Shown here: positions 39,252 to 51,961 of the stretch, in pieces
How positions within the stretch are numbered: the first letter of the stretch is position 1
Layout of the letters: every line of letters starts with the position of its first letter
Origin: Diphasiastrum complanatum
Taxonomy: Eukaryota; Streptophyta; Lycopodiopsida; Lycopodiales; Lycopodiaceae
Reading direction: 5' to 3'
Assembly: GCA_029204225.1 (NCBI GenBank)
Contig: CM055098.1
Span: forward strand, 14,026,533 to 14,090,532
DNA length: 64,000 bases
The notes under the pieces: generated by a model
What the model was told of the DNA's origin: nothing
The model's database searches: none
The model's input: only the letters and a program-made list of their open reading frames with translations
Program-made: the position numbers and the translations under genes

Positions 39252-42200
39252 TCTTTGACTGCCTAAAGCTTTACTCGGGATTTTATCCAGGTTCATGTTG
39301 TTGTAGAGTTATATTCCAAGGGAAAAGAAAAGTGAGCATAAAATTTCAAGATGTACTTATATGAATGCATTATATTTGGACAAAACAACACATGACATTC
39401 AAGTTACTAATCCAATGCATAAAAAGAAAGTGAGTCAAGCTTGATCAATAATAAGACATGATGTACCTTTCATGACATGTCTATTGAATGTTATTGGAAT
39501 CTAAGTTTCCAATTATGCAATTGAAGTTTCAACCTCTTTTATATACCAATAATGTGAATAGAAACTAGGCCTCTAAGTGACCTTTGATTCAATGTAGTTC
39601 ACTTTGGAAATTGAAAGACCATTATAGCTCTCAATTATATTATAGAATGGTTGACCACTTGTGCGATGTGCATGTGCCAATGTTATTAATCCGTTCTTGT
39701 AAGATAATTTTTGTAGTGCATCCATTTTCATTGACTGTGCTAAATTTGACAACATCACTTTTAAGTGACCTTCATCAACAATTTAAAAAGTTTTAATATT
39801 GATGTCTCAATTGCAAAAAGTAGTAGGATTCTTGATCACTTTCATAAAATATTTCATGAATGTTGTTGGGGGGAGTGTAAAATTTGAAATCATTCTGGTG
39901 AAAATATGTTAAAAAAAATAAGTTGTTATTTGACAATTGATTCCAAGTCTTTTTTCTCTTTGGACAACTATGCATGTGACAACAATAGTCACCAACAACT
40001 CATAATGTTGTCGTGTGATCCCTCTCACTTGGAAAGTGATAAAATGTTGCATCCCTTTCATGATGTATTCGGGAGAGTTCAAAGGTTTATGCTTGTTCAA
40101 GTGGAGTTGCAATGCTTATTAAATATCTATAATGTGATAAATTGTAAAGGATAGGGGTTTCAGTAATGTTTGATTCTACATACTTCTTTGTGGAAAACAA
40201 AAAGTCCTTGAAAGGCCACATGCAGTAGCTTTCATGTGAATGGCATGGCTTTTGGGTATGTGCCTATACTACTCACATGCTTGTAAGACAAATTTAAGCA
40301 ATTAAATAAACTCTTAAATTATAAAAGAAAAGAAATTCTTATCGCATCCTACATCATTCAAATATCAAAAGCTACATATATGCCAAGAATGTAGAAGTCT
40401 TTTGCATGTCTTGATGAATTGTTTGACTATATCAAATGTTTGTCTTATGATTTGTTTTTAGGCCATTGATCCACAATGGTCAAAATTTTACCATCTTGAA
40501 ACTTTATATAAATTTGCAAAAGGTTGAGTCAACTACGTCAATGTGAGTTGTGCCCCCCATGAGACCATGTGTGGAACAAGGATAAGCAAGCGTAGATGAA
40601 TCACATTCACATAATATATATTGAAAATTTTTACTAGTGAACTTTATATGAAAAGTAAAATTTTTGTTATCCTCTATAGCTGTTTGCATGAATTACATGC
40701 AAGCGAAAGAAATCCAAATAGTTAGACTGATTGTAATGTGGACAAATTTCTTAAGAAATATGTATCTCTCCTTGAGGTTTTGGAGTTTGATTCCACTCGT
40801 TAGTTGCACAAACGACATTTATAAGATAGCTAAAAACTAGATGATTTGAGAGGACAAAAAATGCGTTAACACCAAAATTGTAGCAACATGCACACAAGAG
40901 TGCATTTCAAACATATTTTCCGTAAGTCATGAATATAAATGCTTTGAATTTCATTAAATCCCTTCACAAGCATGTTCATAATATATTTATTAAGAGGTTT
41001 GAGCAATTGATTTTTAGAGAATGTCAAATGAGATATGAAAGTAGATCATGCAAGGGTATTGATCATATTTTCACATGTGATTCAAAATTACTATGATTTG
41101 CAAGGTTGTCTATCAAATTTTGTCTTTGACGAGGAAGGTGAAGAGGCTTGTTTCTTCCCCTTAGCCTTAGAGGAAGTGTATCTAGTTAGTGGCCTTTGAG
41201 CCTCTTGGCCTATTGGATTGGTTTGAACAGTTAATGATTGTAAGGCTGGTGGGCGTTTACCTGTCTTCTTAAGACGTTCATGAATCAACTTGTGGGGTTT
41301 TCCAATCATTATTGTTGGTGATCTAGAATGTTGGATTGCTTAGTAGCTTTTAGCTGCTAATGTTAGTGATAAGCACACTCTCATGCAAAAAAAAATGAGT
41401 GATAAGCATACGAAGGTGGACAAAAGACAAGTGGGGGTATGGAGAGGATAAAAGTAAAACATAAAATATAGGAATAAAGTATGGAATGACTTATATATAT
41501 TAAAAAGAATGTATAAATTTTTTCTTTGGTTGCGAGGATTAGAATGTGAGGATATTGATGTGAGCTTTCTAAGAAGGCAAGCTTTAGTTCTATTGTGAGT
41601 ATTTATGAAAATTTGCAATTGAAAGCAAATACTCACATTTACCACGTCGCGGCTTGATCATATCAATGCAAGTTTTTTGAAGATTTTTTGGGATTGATAT
41701 CAGTTTCTAGTGGTTGTTGGTTCTACGTACAATGGTTTAAATTTGCGGGTAGCCTAAAGAACTATAAAACTATATTGAAAAACAGGATCAAACAATTTTC
41801 TTATCAAAAAGTTAAAAAAGTTGTGAAAAATCCAAAAATTAAGTCGATTAATGTAGTAAAAACAAGTGCTCTAAGGTGATACTAGGGCGTTTTATTTGGG
41901 AGATTGCAATTACAAATTATGCTTTGGAAGCATTTTAAGCAAATTTGAAGATTGTTTGAAAATTTTGTAAAGGTTTGAATGCTAGGAATCAAAATCAAGG
42001 TGAAAACGATATTTGGAGGATCATTTTTTAGCATTAGTTTAGTCAAGGTGATTTCACACTACATTGTCTGGCAAGTTTTGAGTTTACAATAGAGTCTTCC
42101 CACTGGTCCAGGGAAAGAAAAAGGGTAGGTATATCCCCCTTTTAGATTTAGCTTGAGTTGCCATTGTGGCAAATGAGGTGGCATGGGACTCATTGCCACG

Positions 42201-42433
42201 TAGGAGTCAAGCCTTTTTTTTGGGCCTGGAGTCGAGCCCTTTTTTTGGGCTTAGGGACATTGGCTGACATGTTGAGTTGCCTCGGCGACTTCACAAAAAT
42301 GGACCAATCATACTTATAAGGGTCTGGCCAATCAAATTCCGTCATTTCATTTGAGACTTACCAGCCAAGTTTGAAAGGGGGTGTCCAATGGACTTCCCTA
42401 ACTCACTTGCAAAAATAAAAATTGGGAGTGAAC
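39252..42433. other. No identifiable gene
   Basis: AT-rich sequence. A minus-strand open stretch at 41309-41091 has a basic, Ser/Lys-rich product, and one at 40689-40504 has a Cys/His cluster (CECDSSTLAYPCSTH). The latter loosely recalls a SWIM-type zinc finger, but the spacing is wrong. I cannot name either. Confidence 0.4.
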
Positions 42434-42935
42434 TGAAATGCTTCTTGGTTTTCAAGGGGAGGTTCGAACCTGAGACCAAAGAAACTTTGGATGTCAAGCT
42501 AACCAACTGAGCCAACCCCATGGTCGCATGAGTGAAGTGAAATGCTTCTTGGTTTCCAAGGGGAGGCTCGAACCTGAGACCAAAAAAACTTTGGATGTCA
42601 AGCTAACCAACTAAGACAACCCCGTTGGCATGAGTGAAGTGAAATGCTTCTTGGTTTCCAAGGGGAGGCTCGAACCTGGGACCAAAGAAACTTTGAATGC
42701 CAAGCTAACCAGTTGAGCCAACCCCGTTGGGTGAGTGAAATGCTTCTTGGTTTCCAAGGGGAGGCTCGAACCTGGGACCAAAGAAACTTTGGATGCCAAG
42801 CCAACCAACTCAGCCAACCCCGTTGGGTGAGTGAAATGCTTCTTGGTTTCCAAGGGGAGGTTCGAACCTGGGACCAAAGAAACTTTGGATGCCAAGCTAA
42901 CCAGTTGAGCCAACCCCGTTGGGTGATTGGGTGAG
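42434..42935 (-). repeat. Five-unit tandem array of a tRNA-like (SINE-like) sequence
   Basis: Units start at 42434, 42538, 42640, 42736 and 42832, with lengths of 104, 102, 96, 96 and 104 bp. On the minus strand each reads GGGGTTGGCTCAGTTGGTTA, then about 35 bases, then GGTTCGAACCTCCCC. These match the A box and B box of RNA polymerase III tRNA promoters, with GGGG/CCCC able to pair like an acceptor stem. A few units have base changes in the A or B box. The anticodon and T-stem do not fold as a normal tRNA, so these are tRNA-derived repeats. They lie about 730 bp upstream of the GDSL gene, in the opposite orientation. Confidence 0.7.
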
Positions 42936-43668
42936 TGAAATGGCAAAAGATAGTTTAAAACCACCCTCATTCATGATTTGTGCCAAGTCTTATATAGCAG
43001 CACCACGGTCAGTCCTGGTCTAGAGAACTCAGACATTAGAACCAATACCTGCGGGTATAATGAATTCAGCCTGAAACCGTTTTACATATTTAAGTTTGAG
43101 CTAATCAGTGGAGCTTGTAGTCTGCTTGTTGGATGCTAAGCCGGATTGACAGCTAGACTGTACATTACTCAAATTTTGATGTGACCTTTTGCAGGCAGTC
43201 TTTTTTGTTTGGAGGCATTTGAGCAAGCATCAAGCTCTGACAAGTATAAAACTATGCTTGTGACTTGTCAGAGCTTTATGTTGTTAAAATATCTATACAG
43301 CTGATTGCAAAAGCACCCATTAGTCTGAAATTCTTTCTCAAGTTTTCAAAATGTCACATGTGTGCAAACTTCAGCCTGTCCATTGTCTTGAGACATGGAC
43401 TGTGAATGAATGGAGGACTGACTGATTTGAAATTTTTTATTGTCTTCACGATGGACTCTGGAGACTGATCAGCAAAAACATCCTTGCAACTTGAACTTCT
43501 TATTCTTCCGGTTGTCCTTAAAGGCGCCACTTTCATGTGATTCCTCTTAACTTGATTGATGAAAAAGATAGCTTTCACTTGGATCCTACTTGATTTAAGT
43601 CTACTGGTGAGGTCTTGTAAGCCTTCAGCTTCCAGTTGCAGCTTAAAGAAAGACAATAGATATCACAG

Positions 43669-45553
43669 ATGGCTGCCACAGCTGTAGCAGCATTGAGAAA
43701 CTTAATAGCTTGCCAGATCGTGCTGTTAGCTATGCTGCACTTTTGCTGTGGCACTGCTCTTGTACCAGCATTGTTTGTTTTTGGAGATTCAACAGTGGAT
43801 ACAGGGAACAACAACTTCTTGAAAGCCAGCCAAACAAGAGCAGATCATCTTCCTTATGGTAGGGACTTGGTGCCTCCTGGTCCAGCTGGGAGATTCTCGA
43901 ATGGAAAACTTCCAGTTGATTACATTGGTGAGTCTATGTTCCTTCGTAGTTTGTGATGTGGTAGCTATAGCCATACAAACGGAGAACCCCATCTTTGATT
44001 TTGTTAGTTGATCATATATTTATTGGAACTCTCTTATGGCTATTTAGCTTCCTGTGTTTTTGCTTCTACTTGTCCTTTGGTCATTGCTAAGCATTGATGT
44101 CCACCATTGGACAACACCTCAAAAACATAAACAGTCGCTATGCTATGACAGCGGAGTTCCTAGGCCTTCCATATCCTATTGATTATTACAATCCCGATGC
44201 CCAAGGACTGAATCTTCTTCAGGGTGTCAACTTCGCATCAGCTGGATCAGGTTACCTTGATAGCACTGGCGCATCATCAGTAAGCTGAACTCTTCTATCT
44301 CAGACATTACCCATGCCAGTAATTAGCACAAACTTGTACTAAGACTTAACAGTGGATCTGAGAAATGGTTGTGCATGCGGTTGATGGGTCCCTAGGGATC
44401 CGTAATTTTCACGCAGCAGCTGAAAAACTTCAAGCTCGCTCAACAAAGCTTGGTTGAACTGATTGGAGCTGCAAACATCGCAGATTGGATGGCAAACTGT
44501 ATTTTTGTGATCAGCAGTGGAGGTAATGACATTATAGACTATCAGAAAAGTTTTGACGAGAGGATAACTTATACATCAGAAGAATTCAACTCAATGCTCA
44601 CCGCAACGGTCGCCAATCACATCAAGGTACGTTCGTCATATCTCGCCTGACGTTTGACTGAATATTCAACCACATGCTGCCATGCATCTCTTCATATGTC
44701 AAATCAAATCTTACTTGATTCGGTCGTCTCTAAAATGCAACAGAGCCTATATGATTTGGGTGCACGCAAAATAGTGATCATTTCTGCTGGGCCGCTAGGA
44801 TGTCTCCCTGTAGCGCTCACCGTCTTCCTGAGCTTAAGCGGAGGTTGCATCAACGGAGTCAATGCCCAAGCGCGCAGTTATAACGCAGGATTGGTGGGTG
44901 CACTCTCTCAGTTAAACAAGCAGCTGGAGGGAGCACGTATTGTATATGGGAATGCATATGATCCTATTCTAGCTGCAGTTCAAAATCCTGAAGCTTCAGG
45001 TCAGTAATCTCAACAGCCGAGCTGAAAAGCATTGCACAGAAGTTATAACCAATCCCTTCATCCGGAACTGTGGAAGATCAACAGGCTTTTTCACACAGTG
45101 CATATCTACACATTTAGCTTAAAGAAATGTAGTAGATGACTGTCACAATGAAACATACATTTAGCAGCTATGGAAACCTATGAGAGTGAATCATGCTTGC
45201 AATGCAGGATGAGTACTGCCCCTCGTGCACTGCCGTGCTTCATTGGGAATTACCTGCTATCTTTGCACATTATCGTGAACTGGGTGGTCTGAGGACAATA
45301 AGAATTTAAAAAAATTTCTTCGCTGTGTGCAGGTTTCAAGTATGGAAACAAGGCTTGTTGTGGAGATGGCATATATGGTGGCTTTTCCTACTGCACCACT
45401 TCATCAACACTGTGTGCAGATGCCAGTGAGTATGTGTTCTGGGATTTGATCCATCCCACCCAGGCCATGTACAAAATTCTCTCTGATGGTATCGTCTATG
45501 GTCCTTCACCATTGGCATCTCCGGTCAATCTGTCAACACTGGTCACTCTCTAA
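43669..45553 (+). CDS. GDSL-type esterase/lipase (five exons)
   Basis: Exons are 43669-43927, 44152-44279, 44396-44626, 44744-44999 and 45333-45553, all GT-AG with consistent phases, giving 364 residues, typical of plant GDSL lipases. The first 30 or so residues form a hydrophobic signal peptide, so the product is probably secreted. Block I is [14 protein letters not shown] with catalytic S41. Block II is [13 protein letters not shown]. Block III is GGNDIIDY with N173. GPLGCLP is conserved, and block V is FWDLIHPT with D329 and H332. All four catalytic or oxyanion residues (Ser, Gly, Asn, His) are present. The family hydrolyses esters, often cutin or wax precursors and other lipids of the cell wall, but the substrate cannot be told from sequence. 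The introns are short, unlike those of the JmjC gene. Confidence 0.93.
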
Positions 45554-46192
45554 TATGGTGATCACCATCACTGCAGCGTCAGCATTTTCTTTGTAGTAAT
45601 TATCTTTGGTGCTAGTTAATGACCATGATTTCCTTGAAATTAGGATATACTAAAAAGCAAATACTACGAAGATCTGATAACAGATGAGATATCGATTGAT
45701 GAGACTCAGCTAAATCTGGATAAAAATTGTAAGTATATGTCATATCAATATGATGGCGAATAAGGTTCAACATTGTCACCTGGAATTGTTCCAATCTAAG
45801 TGGTTATTTGGCCAGGACTTAAGTTCCATATGCTTGGAGGTCATGGGTTCAACTAAAATCTTTGCACAAATGAGAACGTACAAGAATTTTAGAAAAAAAG
45901 CACCTCCTTGAACGTGCTTTCTCTCTCTCTCTCTCACTCTCTCATAGGTGGGCCACGTGGTGGTTGCCTCTAGTGCCATTTCTCCAAAAATAAATGTGGG
46001 GGCAAGCCACATGCCAAAGGTGGATTGCTCCCTCCTACCTATGTTGTTGGGAATGTTTATGCCAGTTGGCAGAGGTTGCCTCTAGAGGCTAGCTTGCATC
46101 TGGAGATTGACTTTTTTCACCTCCGGAGGTAGGAGAGAATGGCAAGAGGTAGGAGAGAATGGCAACCACTGATGGCGGGCTTTGTGGCCCTG

Positions 46193-46269
<77 letters not shown>

Positions 46270-46782
46270 CCATTGGAAGCAAGCTCGTGTTCTGAAACCT
46301 TCCCAACCCTTTGACACCTCTTTTTCCCTTTCCACAAAATAAGTTGAAATGGTTATAACAAATTTAAGTTTGAAAGTTCTTTCAATTGATAGAAAAACTC
46401 TAAGGTCTTGTAGTTTTATTCAATCAAGAAAACAAAAACAAAGATAGCTAGAAAAATATTTGAGATTAAGGTGTATCTCTTTTTGCAAAATCAAAAGTTC
46501 ATCTTCATGTGAATCTTCCTGCAAAGTATGGTGACAAGGAATTCAAAAGAATCAAAATTGTCAGATTATGAGATGATCCATTATAAGGAAGAAAACTAAA
46601 GCATTTGGAATTATGGTCATTGGGAACATTGTATCCTACTGATCCACATTCAAAGCGAAATCTTTAGAAATGGGTTAAAATCCTAAAAAAGAGTAACCGT
46701 TTTTCAATTTTTGAAATTTTGCCCAAAAGCATGTTTTTTCATGAAATTTTTCCAAAAATCACAAAAAAAAATTTATACAAAG
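45554..46782. other. Intergenic stretch with simple repeats
   Basis: Downstream of the GDSL stop. No gene was seen. It contains (TG)n at about 46195-46229 and (GA)n at 46234-46266, plus a short CT run near 45918-45944. A 19-bp direct repeat (AGGTAGGAGAGAATGGCAA) lies at about 46127-46165. Confidence 0.6.
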
Positions 46783-47277
46783 TGTCATGCCCATGATTGG
46801 TCTCGGGTAGCGTGTCCACGCTAGGGACCAGTAGACCAACAACCCGTAAGTTAATTGTGACTATAAGGGAATTGGGGCCCTTATGTGTATATGGTCATAA
46901 TTAATGGTTGTAGACCTAAACACATGGTGGTGGAGTTGGTATGGGTCTATCAGTGAGTCATTAGGGAACTGGATGACGTGGCCCAGATAGGCTGCAGAGG
47001 TGTCCAGTGAGGTGTCACAGTGCAGTACTAGTGGTGCATGGGCCTTGGAGGGTATAAGTATACATGCTGGGCTCTCACTAGTGTATGCTTGATTTGTGAT
47101 GAGTAGCTACATGTTGTTGGTGTGACTCCTCTTTCCATGACTCTGATTGATCCATAGCTTGGGGGCTAGATCCGTACGATCTAGGTTTGGTTGGGTTGGT
47201 TTAACCTCCACCGGTTCCCATGTGTTGTTGCTTTGTATGGTATGCTTAGACTAGACCCCTGTTGTGAGGACTTTATA
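46783..47277 (+). repeat. Chromovirus 5' LTR (495 bp)
   Basis: It starts TGTCATGCCCATG and ends GGACTTTATA. The end is TA rather than the usual CA, but the same TTTATA ends the 3' LTR. The boundary is confirmed by the target duplication and by the primer site two bases later. Confidence 0.9.
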
Positions 47278-47278
47278 T

Positions 47279-47292
47279 TGGTATCAGAGCCA
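47279..47292 (+). other. Primer-binding site, initiator tRNA-Met
   Basis: TGGTATCAGAGCCA is a perfect match to the standard plant tRNA-Met primer site, one base after the LTR. Confidence 0.92.
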
Positions 47293-48157
47293 GTCTAAGC
47301 AGGATTTACCATGGAAAGTGCTGAGCAACAAAACGGTGGAATTGTGGAATTTTCTTCCTGTTGGAAATAATTTTTGAATTGCAATCGATTGTGTGGTAAG
47401 TGGACTATCAGGCTCACAATTGGTTGGTTTTTGTGCTTCTCGAATTGGTTTCTTGGAAGGAATTCTATTGTTGTTGATTACTCTGTGGTTAGCATCTTTG
47501 TGAGAGCAACAAATTACTTTATTGGTTGCTGGATTTTTTCCTTACAGTCTCTTATTCTTCTTATGAATGATTACTGTATTTTTAATGCTGTCTATTGCCT
47601 GTTTGGAAGCCGGTTTGGTTTTAAAACGGTGTAGGCTGGAATAGAAGCAAAAATACTCTAATCTGCTGGTTGTTGAGTGTTGGTGATGTTTGACAAGATT
47701 GCATGGCTCTGTGAAAGTACAGGCTTATGCTTCATTTTCCAGCAACCTAACAGTTGTTTGCAGTGTTAGGAGCCTGTAAAGCCATTCTAAAGGATGGTTG
47801 TGTTCAGTTTAGATAACTATTGGATAAAATAGTTGTAGTAACTTGCAAAACTAAAGTTCTGTGAAAATTTTGGCAGCATAACCTCTGTTTTTCAGACATA
47901 GTGAGGGCAAACCCTGCAAATCTTGCATTGGAACTCTGCTTATGCTTGAAATAAGTAAATGAAAAGCATTGGCAAACTAAAAAAACGCTGAAAGGACAGA
48001 GTGATCTAAAAAAACAGCAGATACTTTGGACTTTGTGCTTCCTGCATCATAAGGAACGAAAAAATTAGAAATAAAACTCAGATTAACATGCTGATTGTTA
48101 GCCTTTTGAACTCCTCTTAGGAGCCCTGAAATCGGGAACAGAATACTCTGTTTGGAG

Positions 48158-48311
<154 letters not shown>

Positions 48312-48827
48312 GCGGATCTGAGCGCTCTGATCTCCGTGTGTAGAAGCCTGAGAGGGGCGCAATGGAGTGGCTCGAGTGGCCATGTGCGGGTCCGATGTGA
48401 GGGAGATGAATGAAAGGGAGGGGGGGGGGGTGTTAAGTGGCCTATTACACTTAAGTTAAATTATTGAAACTTAAGTGGGCCATGCAAGGTGGTAGGTGAG
48501 GTTGGTTGAGGGGGGGGTTTAGGCTAGTGTTACTTTTTTGAGTTTTTTGAAAGCCTGAAAGTTTTTCTTTCTCGTAGTGGGTTTTTCAGTTTTTAAGAAC
48601 TGATGGTTTAATTTTGCAGTTGTTAAGTGATTTATGCTGCATTCACGGTTAATTCCAGTTTTTTATTGCTTAAGTACCCATTTGCCTATTCATTGGTATA
48701 ACTTGTTAATGAAAGCACGTATGGTCTGTAAATTGGTTTTTGTAGACATTGTTTGGTTCAGTTACTATTATACCCGTAATGAATGTGTTAACTGAACAAA
48801 AAATTTTAATTTTCAGTTGGCAAGCAA

Positions 48828-49656
48828 ATGGATACTGATGAAATTTTGGAGGGGGGTGCTACCGACATTCACCCGGCATCACCAAGAAGTGATGGGGGAA
48901 ATACGGAGATTCAGCCGGCCTCACCCGACAGTGATGACACCCTAGACTCAGAAAAACTATTGCAAACTTTAGGCGAGGTAGTTTAGAACTTCATCAGAGC
49001 AATAAACAACGGGATAAACAATGCAAAATCTATTTAATCAACTGCAAGCTATTAACTCGAATAACTTGGGCTACCAACCGGAAATATTTTTTGGTGATAA
49101 AAAGTTTAAGCGCCCGGGAGTTGTTGAAGACTGGTTAAATCGTTGGACAAGCTATTTTTGCTTGCACAACTTCCTAGAAGATAAACGAATATCATCGGTT
49201 CTATTGTTTCTGGAAGGCAAAGCCTCTTCTTGGTGGAGGGAACTTTCCACAAAACTAGTGACTTGGGCTGGATTCCTGACGGAATTCTGGAAAGCTTTTG
49301 TCACAATAGACGATTCCGAGCTGTATATTCGGTTTATCAATTGCAAAATGGGCAGCTGAGAACTGGACGGTTATGCCCAAGAGTTCTTGGACTCTTTGGC
49401 TAAGGTGCCACTTTTTTATCGTAAGTTAGCACAGTGGCAATTTATTGCCAAACTGCCAGCTGACTATCAAAATAAATGCAAACGAAATATCCTCAACTCA
49501 CTAGAGGATGCTATCCGTGTGGCGAAAACCTATGATAGTACAGTTGTTGCATCACGGAAAAGTGTGCACGACCAAACGGCCTTGAAACCCAAGCAAGAAA
49601 AATCTAACAAGCGTAAGAAGCAGTTTTTTGATGAGCTAGAAGCAAAAGCGTACTAA
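48828..49656 (+). pseudogene. Chromovirus gag (broken)
   Basis: ATG at 48828 begins an acidic N-terminus that stops at TAG 48984. After a frame change the capsid region reads from 49021: EDWLNRWTSYF, LFLEGKASSWWREL. It passes a TGA at 49357 and continues as YAQEFLDSLAKVPLFYRKL to 49656. These are hallmarks of the retrotransposon gag (capsid) family. A further shift near an A-run at 49665-49675 precedes the zinc knuckle. Confidence 0.85.
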
Positions 49657-49690
49657 CAGTCAAAGAAAAAAAAAGAATAAGAAAAAACTG

Positions 49691-50368
49691 GTGGTGAAGG
49701 ACAAAGCACGGTTGGCGGCGCTTAAACAGAATCTGTGTTTTCTCTGCAATAAGCCCGGGCACCGTGCTAAACAGTGCACTGAACGGAAAGCAAATTCATC
49801 AAGTTTCATGACTGTGGATTTACTGGCAGGTAAATTGGAAGTCAATTCATTAAATAATTGTGACTGTACTTGTAACTTTAGTGTACTTTCTTTCAAGGCT
49901 AATGAATTGTTTCGTGTGAGAGGCAAAATTTTAGGGAAAGACATGAATGTGCTATTTGATTCAGATAGTACTCACGATTTTTTGAACGCTCGACTTGTGC
50001 AGAAGCTCCGAGTGCCCACCATGGCCAGTGATCACCGTTACGTGGTCCGTCTTGCCTCAGGGTCAGACACTGAGATTTGGGATGTCAAAGTCTCGAACTT
50101 AGAGCTTCGGATGCAAGACTATGTTGAGCCGTTGGATTTCCATGTCATGAATCTAGACCGGATTGATGTGATTTTGGGCTATGAATGGTTTTTTGGCAAG
50201 TCAGACTCTTTAGAGATAGATTTTAAAAATCATTCTATGGTATTTAAAGATAAGTTTGATCAAATTGTCTCTATTTATGGAGAGACCGATGTACTTTCAT
50301 CGCCGATGATTTCCTCGGCTGAATTAATTGAGAAACTTCTTGCTTTTGAAATCTCGTATGCATTGTGA
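49691..50368 (+). pseudogene. Chromovirus nucleocapsid zinc knuckle and protease
   Basis: The zinc knuckle CFLCNKPGHRAKQC (CX2CX4HX4C) is intact. The protease active site reads LFDSDSTHDFL, so the Gly of the D-S/T-G triad is replaced by Asp, which should disable it. The frame stops at 50366. Another stop lies before RT. Confidence 0.85.
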
Positions 50369-50431
50369 TGTTGGGGATGTGAATGTGTTTTTATGCTTTA
50401 CACCGAAAATTCGCATTAGGAACAACAGCTT

Positions 50432-51046
50432 TTGCAAGATTTAAAGCAAGAGTTTAGGGAAGTTTTTCCGAAGCAGCTACCTTATGGACTACCACCCGCT
50501 CAGTCGGTGGACCATAAGATAGATCTTTTTCCCGATAGTCGTCCTATCTTCAGACAACCATATCGATTTAGTCAAAAGGAAGAGGAGGAAGTGGCTAGGC
50601 AGATCGAGGAGTATCTTAGGATGGGACACATAAGACCTAGTAAATCTCCATGGGGAGCACCTGTCCTTCTTAAGAGTAAGAAAGATGGGAGTATCCGGCT
50701 ATGTGTAGATTACAAGGGTCTGAACAAACTAACAGTTAAAAATAAATACTCGTTGCCCAGGATGGACAATCTCATAGATCAATTGAATGGAGCTAAATAC
50801 TTCACAAAAATTGATCTAGGTACGAGATACCATCAGATTAGGATACATCCGGAAGATGTATCTAAAATCGGTTTTAAGACCACGTTTGGCCACTACGAGT
50901 TTCTTGTATTGCCCTTTGGTTTGACAAATGCTCCGACTACTTTCCAGCAAATGATGAACGATTTATCTCATCCATATTTGGGGAAGTTCGTAGTAGTGTT
51001 TCTGGATGATATTATGATCTATAGCAGAACACTCAAAGCATGCTAA
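50432..51046 (+). pseudogene. Chromovirus reverse transcriptase
   Basis: RT motifs in order: [44 protein letters not shown] (altered from the usual SGYHQ), [31 protein letters not shown]. The catalytic Asp residues are present. A frameshift just after the FLDD box ends the frame at 51046. Confidence 0.9.
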
Positions 51047-51882
51047 GCATCTCTAACTGTCTTACGTATCTTAAGACAAGAGAAGCTTTATGCAAAAGAA
51101 TCAAAGTGCGAATTCTTCAAGAAGGAACTTCTTTACCTTGGTCATAAGATTACCTTCTTTGGAATCAAGATTGACGAAAAAAAGGTGAAGACGGTAGTGG
51201 AATGGCCAATTCCTAAAACGGAAGTCATTCTTAGGTTTCACTGTGTTTTTCCACAGATTTACAAATCAGTACTCGAAGATTGCTGCACCTCTCAGCAATA
51301 TGTTGAAAGGAGTGAGAAGCCGCAAAGTAGGCCAAGTCCTCCTATTAAATGGAATGAGAAATTAGATGAGAGTTTTTGCAAACTCAAGCTTCTAATTGCC
51401 TCAGCTCCAGTTTTGAGAATACGGATCTAGATTTGCCATTCGTCATTAACACTGACGTGAGTGATACGGCTATTGGAGCTGTTCTCTTACATGAAGGTCA
51501 ACCCGTTGCCTTTGAAAGTAAGAAACTAACCGATGCACATGTCAGGTACACCACTCAGGAAAAAGAGCTTTTTGTTGTGATCCATGCTTTGAAATCATGG
51601 AGGCATTACCTGTATGGTAATAAATTCATGGTTAATACGGATCATCAACCTTTAAAGTATTTTTGTAATCAGAATGATTTGCAAGGTCGTAAGGCCAGAT
51701 GGGCAGAACTCATGCAAGAATTTGACTTTGAAGTGCCATATATCAGAGGCTCATCCAATCAGGTGGGTGATGCACTTAGTCGAATTGGTGAAGTGAAACT
51801 TTTCTTCACTGAGATCAGTACGGACTTTTATCTCTCCCTGAGAGGTCTTTATGAGAAAGACCCACATTTTGGACCAATCTGA
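51047..51882 (+). pseudogene. Chromovirus RT connection and RNase H
   Basis: The RT tail appears as EFFKKELLYLGHKITFFGIK and VEWPIPKTEV, then moves to another frame. RNase H reads FVINTDVSDTAIGAVLLHEG, TQEKELFVVIHAL, VNTDHQPLKYF, GDALSRI, with its acidic residues kept (51430-51882). Confidence 0.88.
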
Positions 51883-51961
51883 AATAGGGTTCTAGCAGTT
51901 TCATCAAGCGGGACTGATGATCATGGTGATCAGTCTGGAGGGAAGGATATAAAGGGTACTG

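Noticed and set aside
40504-40689. SWIM zinc finger of a MULE/FAR1-type transposase
   Set aside because: The Cys/His spacing (CxC...CxxH) does not fit CxC...CxH, and no transposase core was found nearby.
42434-42935. A cluster of functional tRNA genes
   Set aside because: A- and B-box-like sequences are present, but the T-stem and anticodon arm do not fold normally and the units differ in these regions.
42434-42935. CRISPR-like array
   Set aside because: The units repeat along their full length with no unique spacers, and the context is a plant nuclear genome.
42598-42970. Open frames with repeated peptide units on both strands
   Set aside because: They arise from the roughly 100-bp tandem tRNA-like array. 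The repeat structure, not protein coding, explains them.
46082-46342. Several His-Thr or Glu-Arg rich frames
   Set aside because: They are translations of the adjoining (TG)n and (GA)n repeats.
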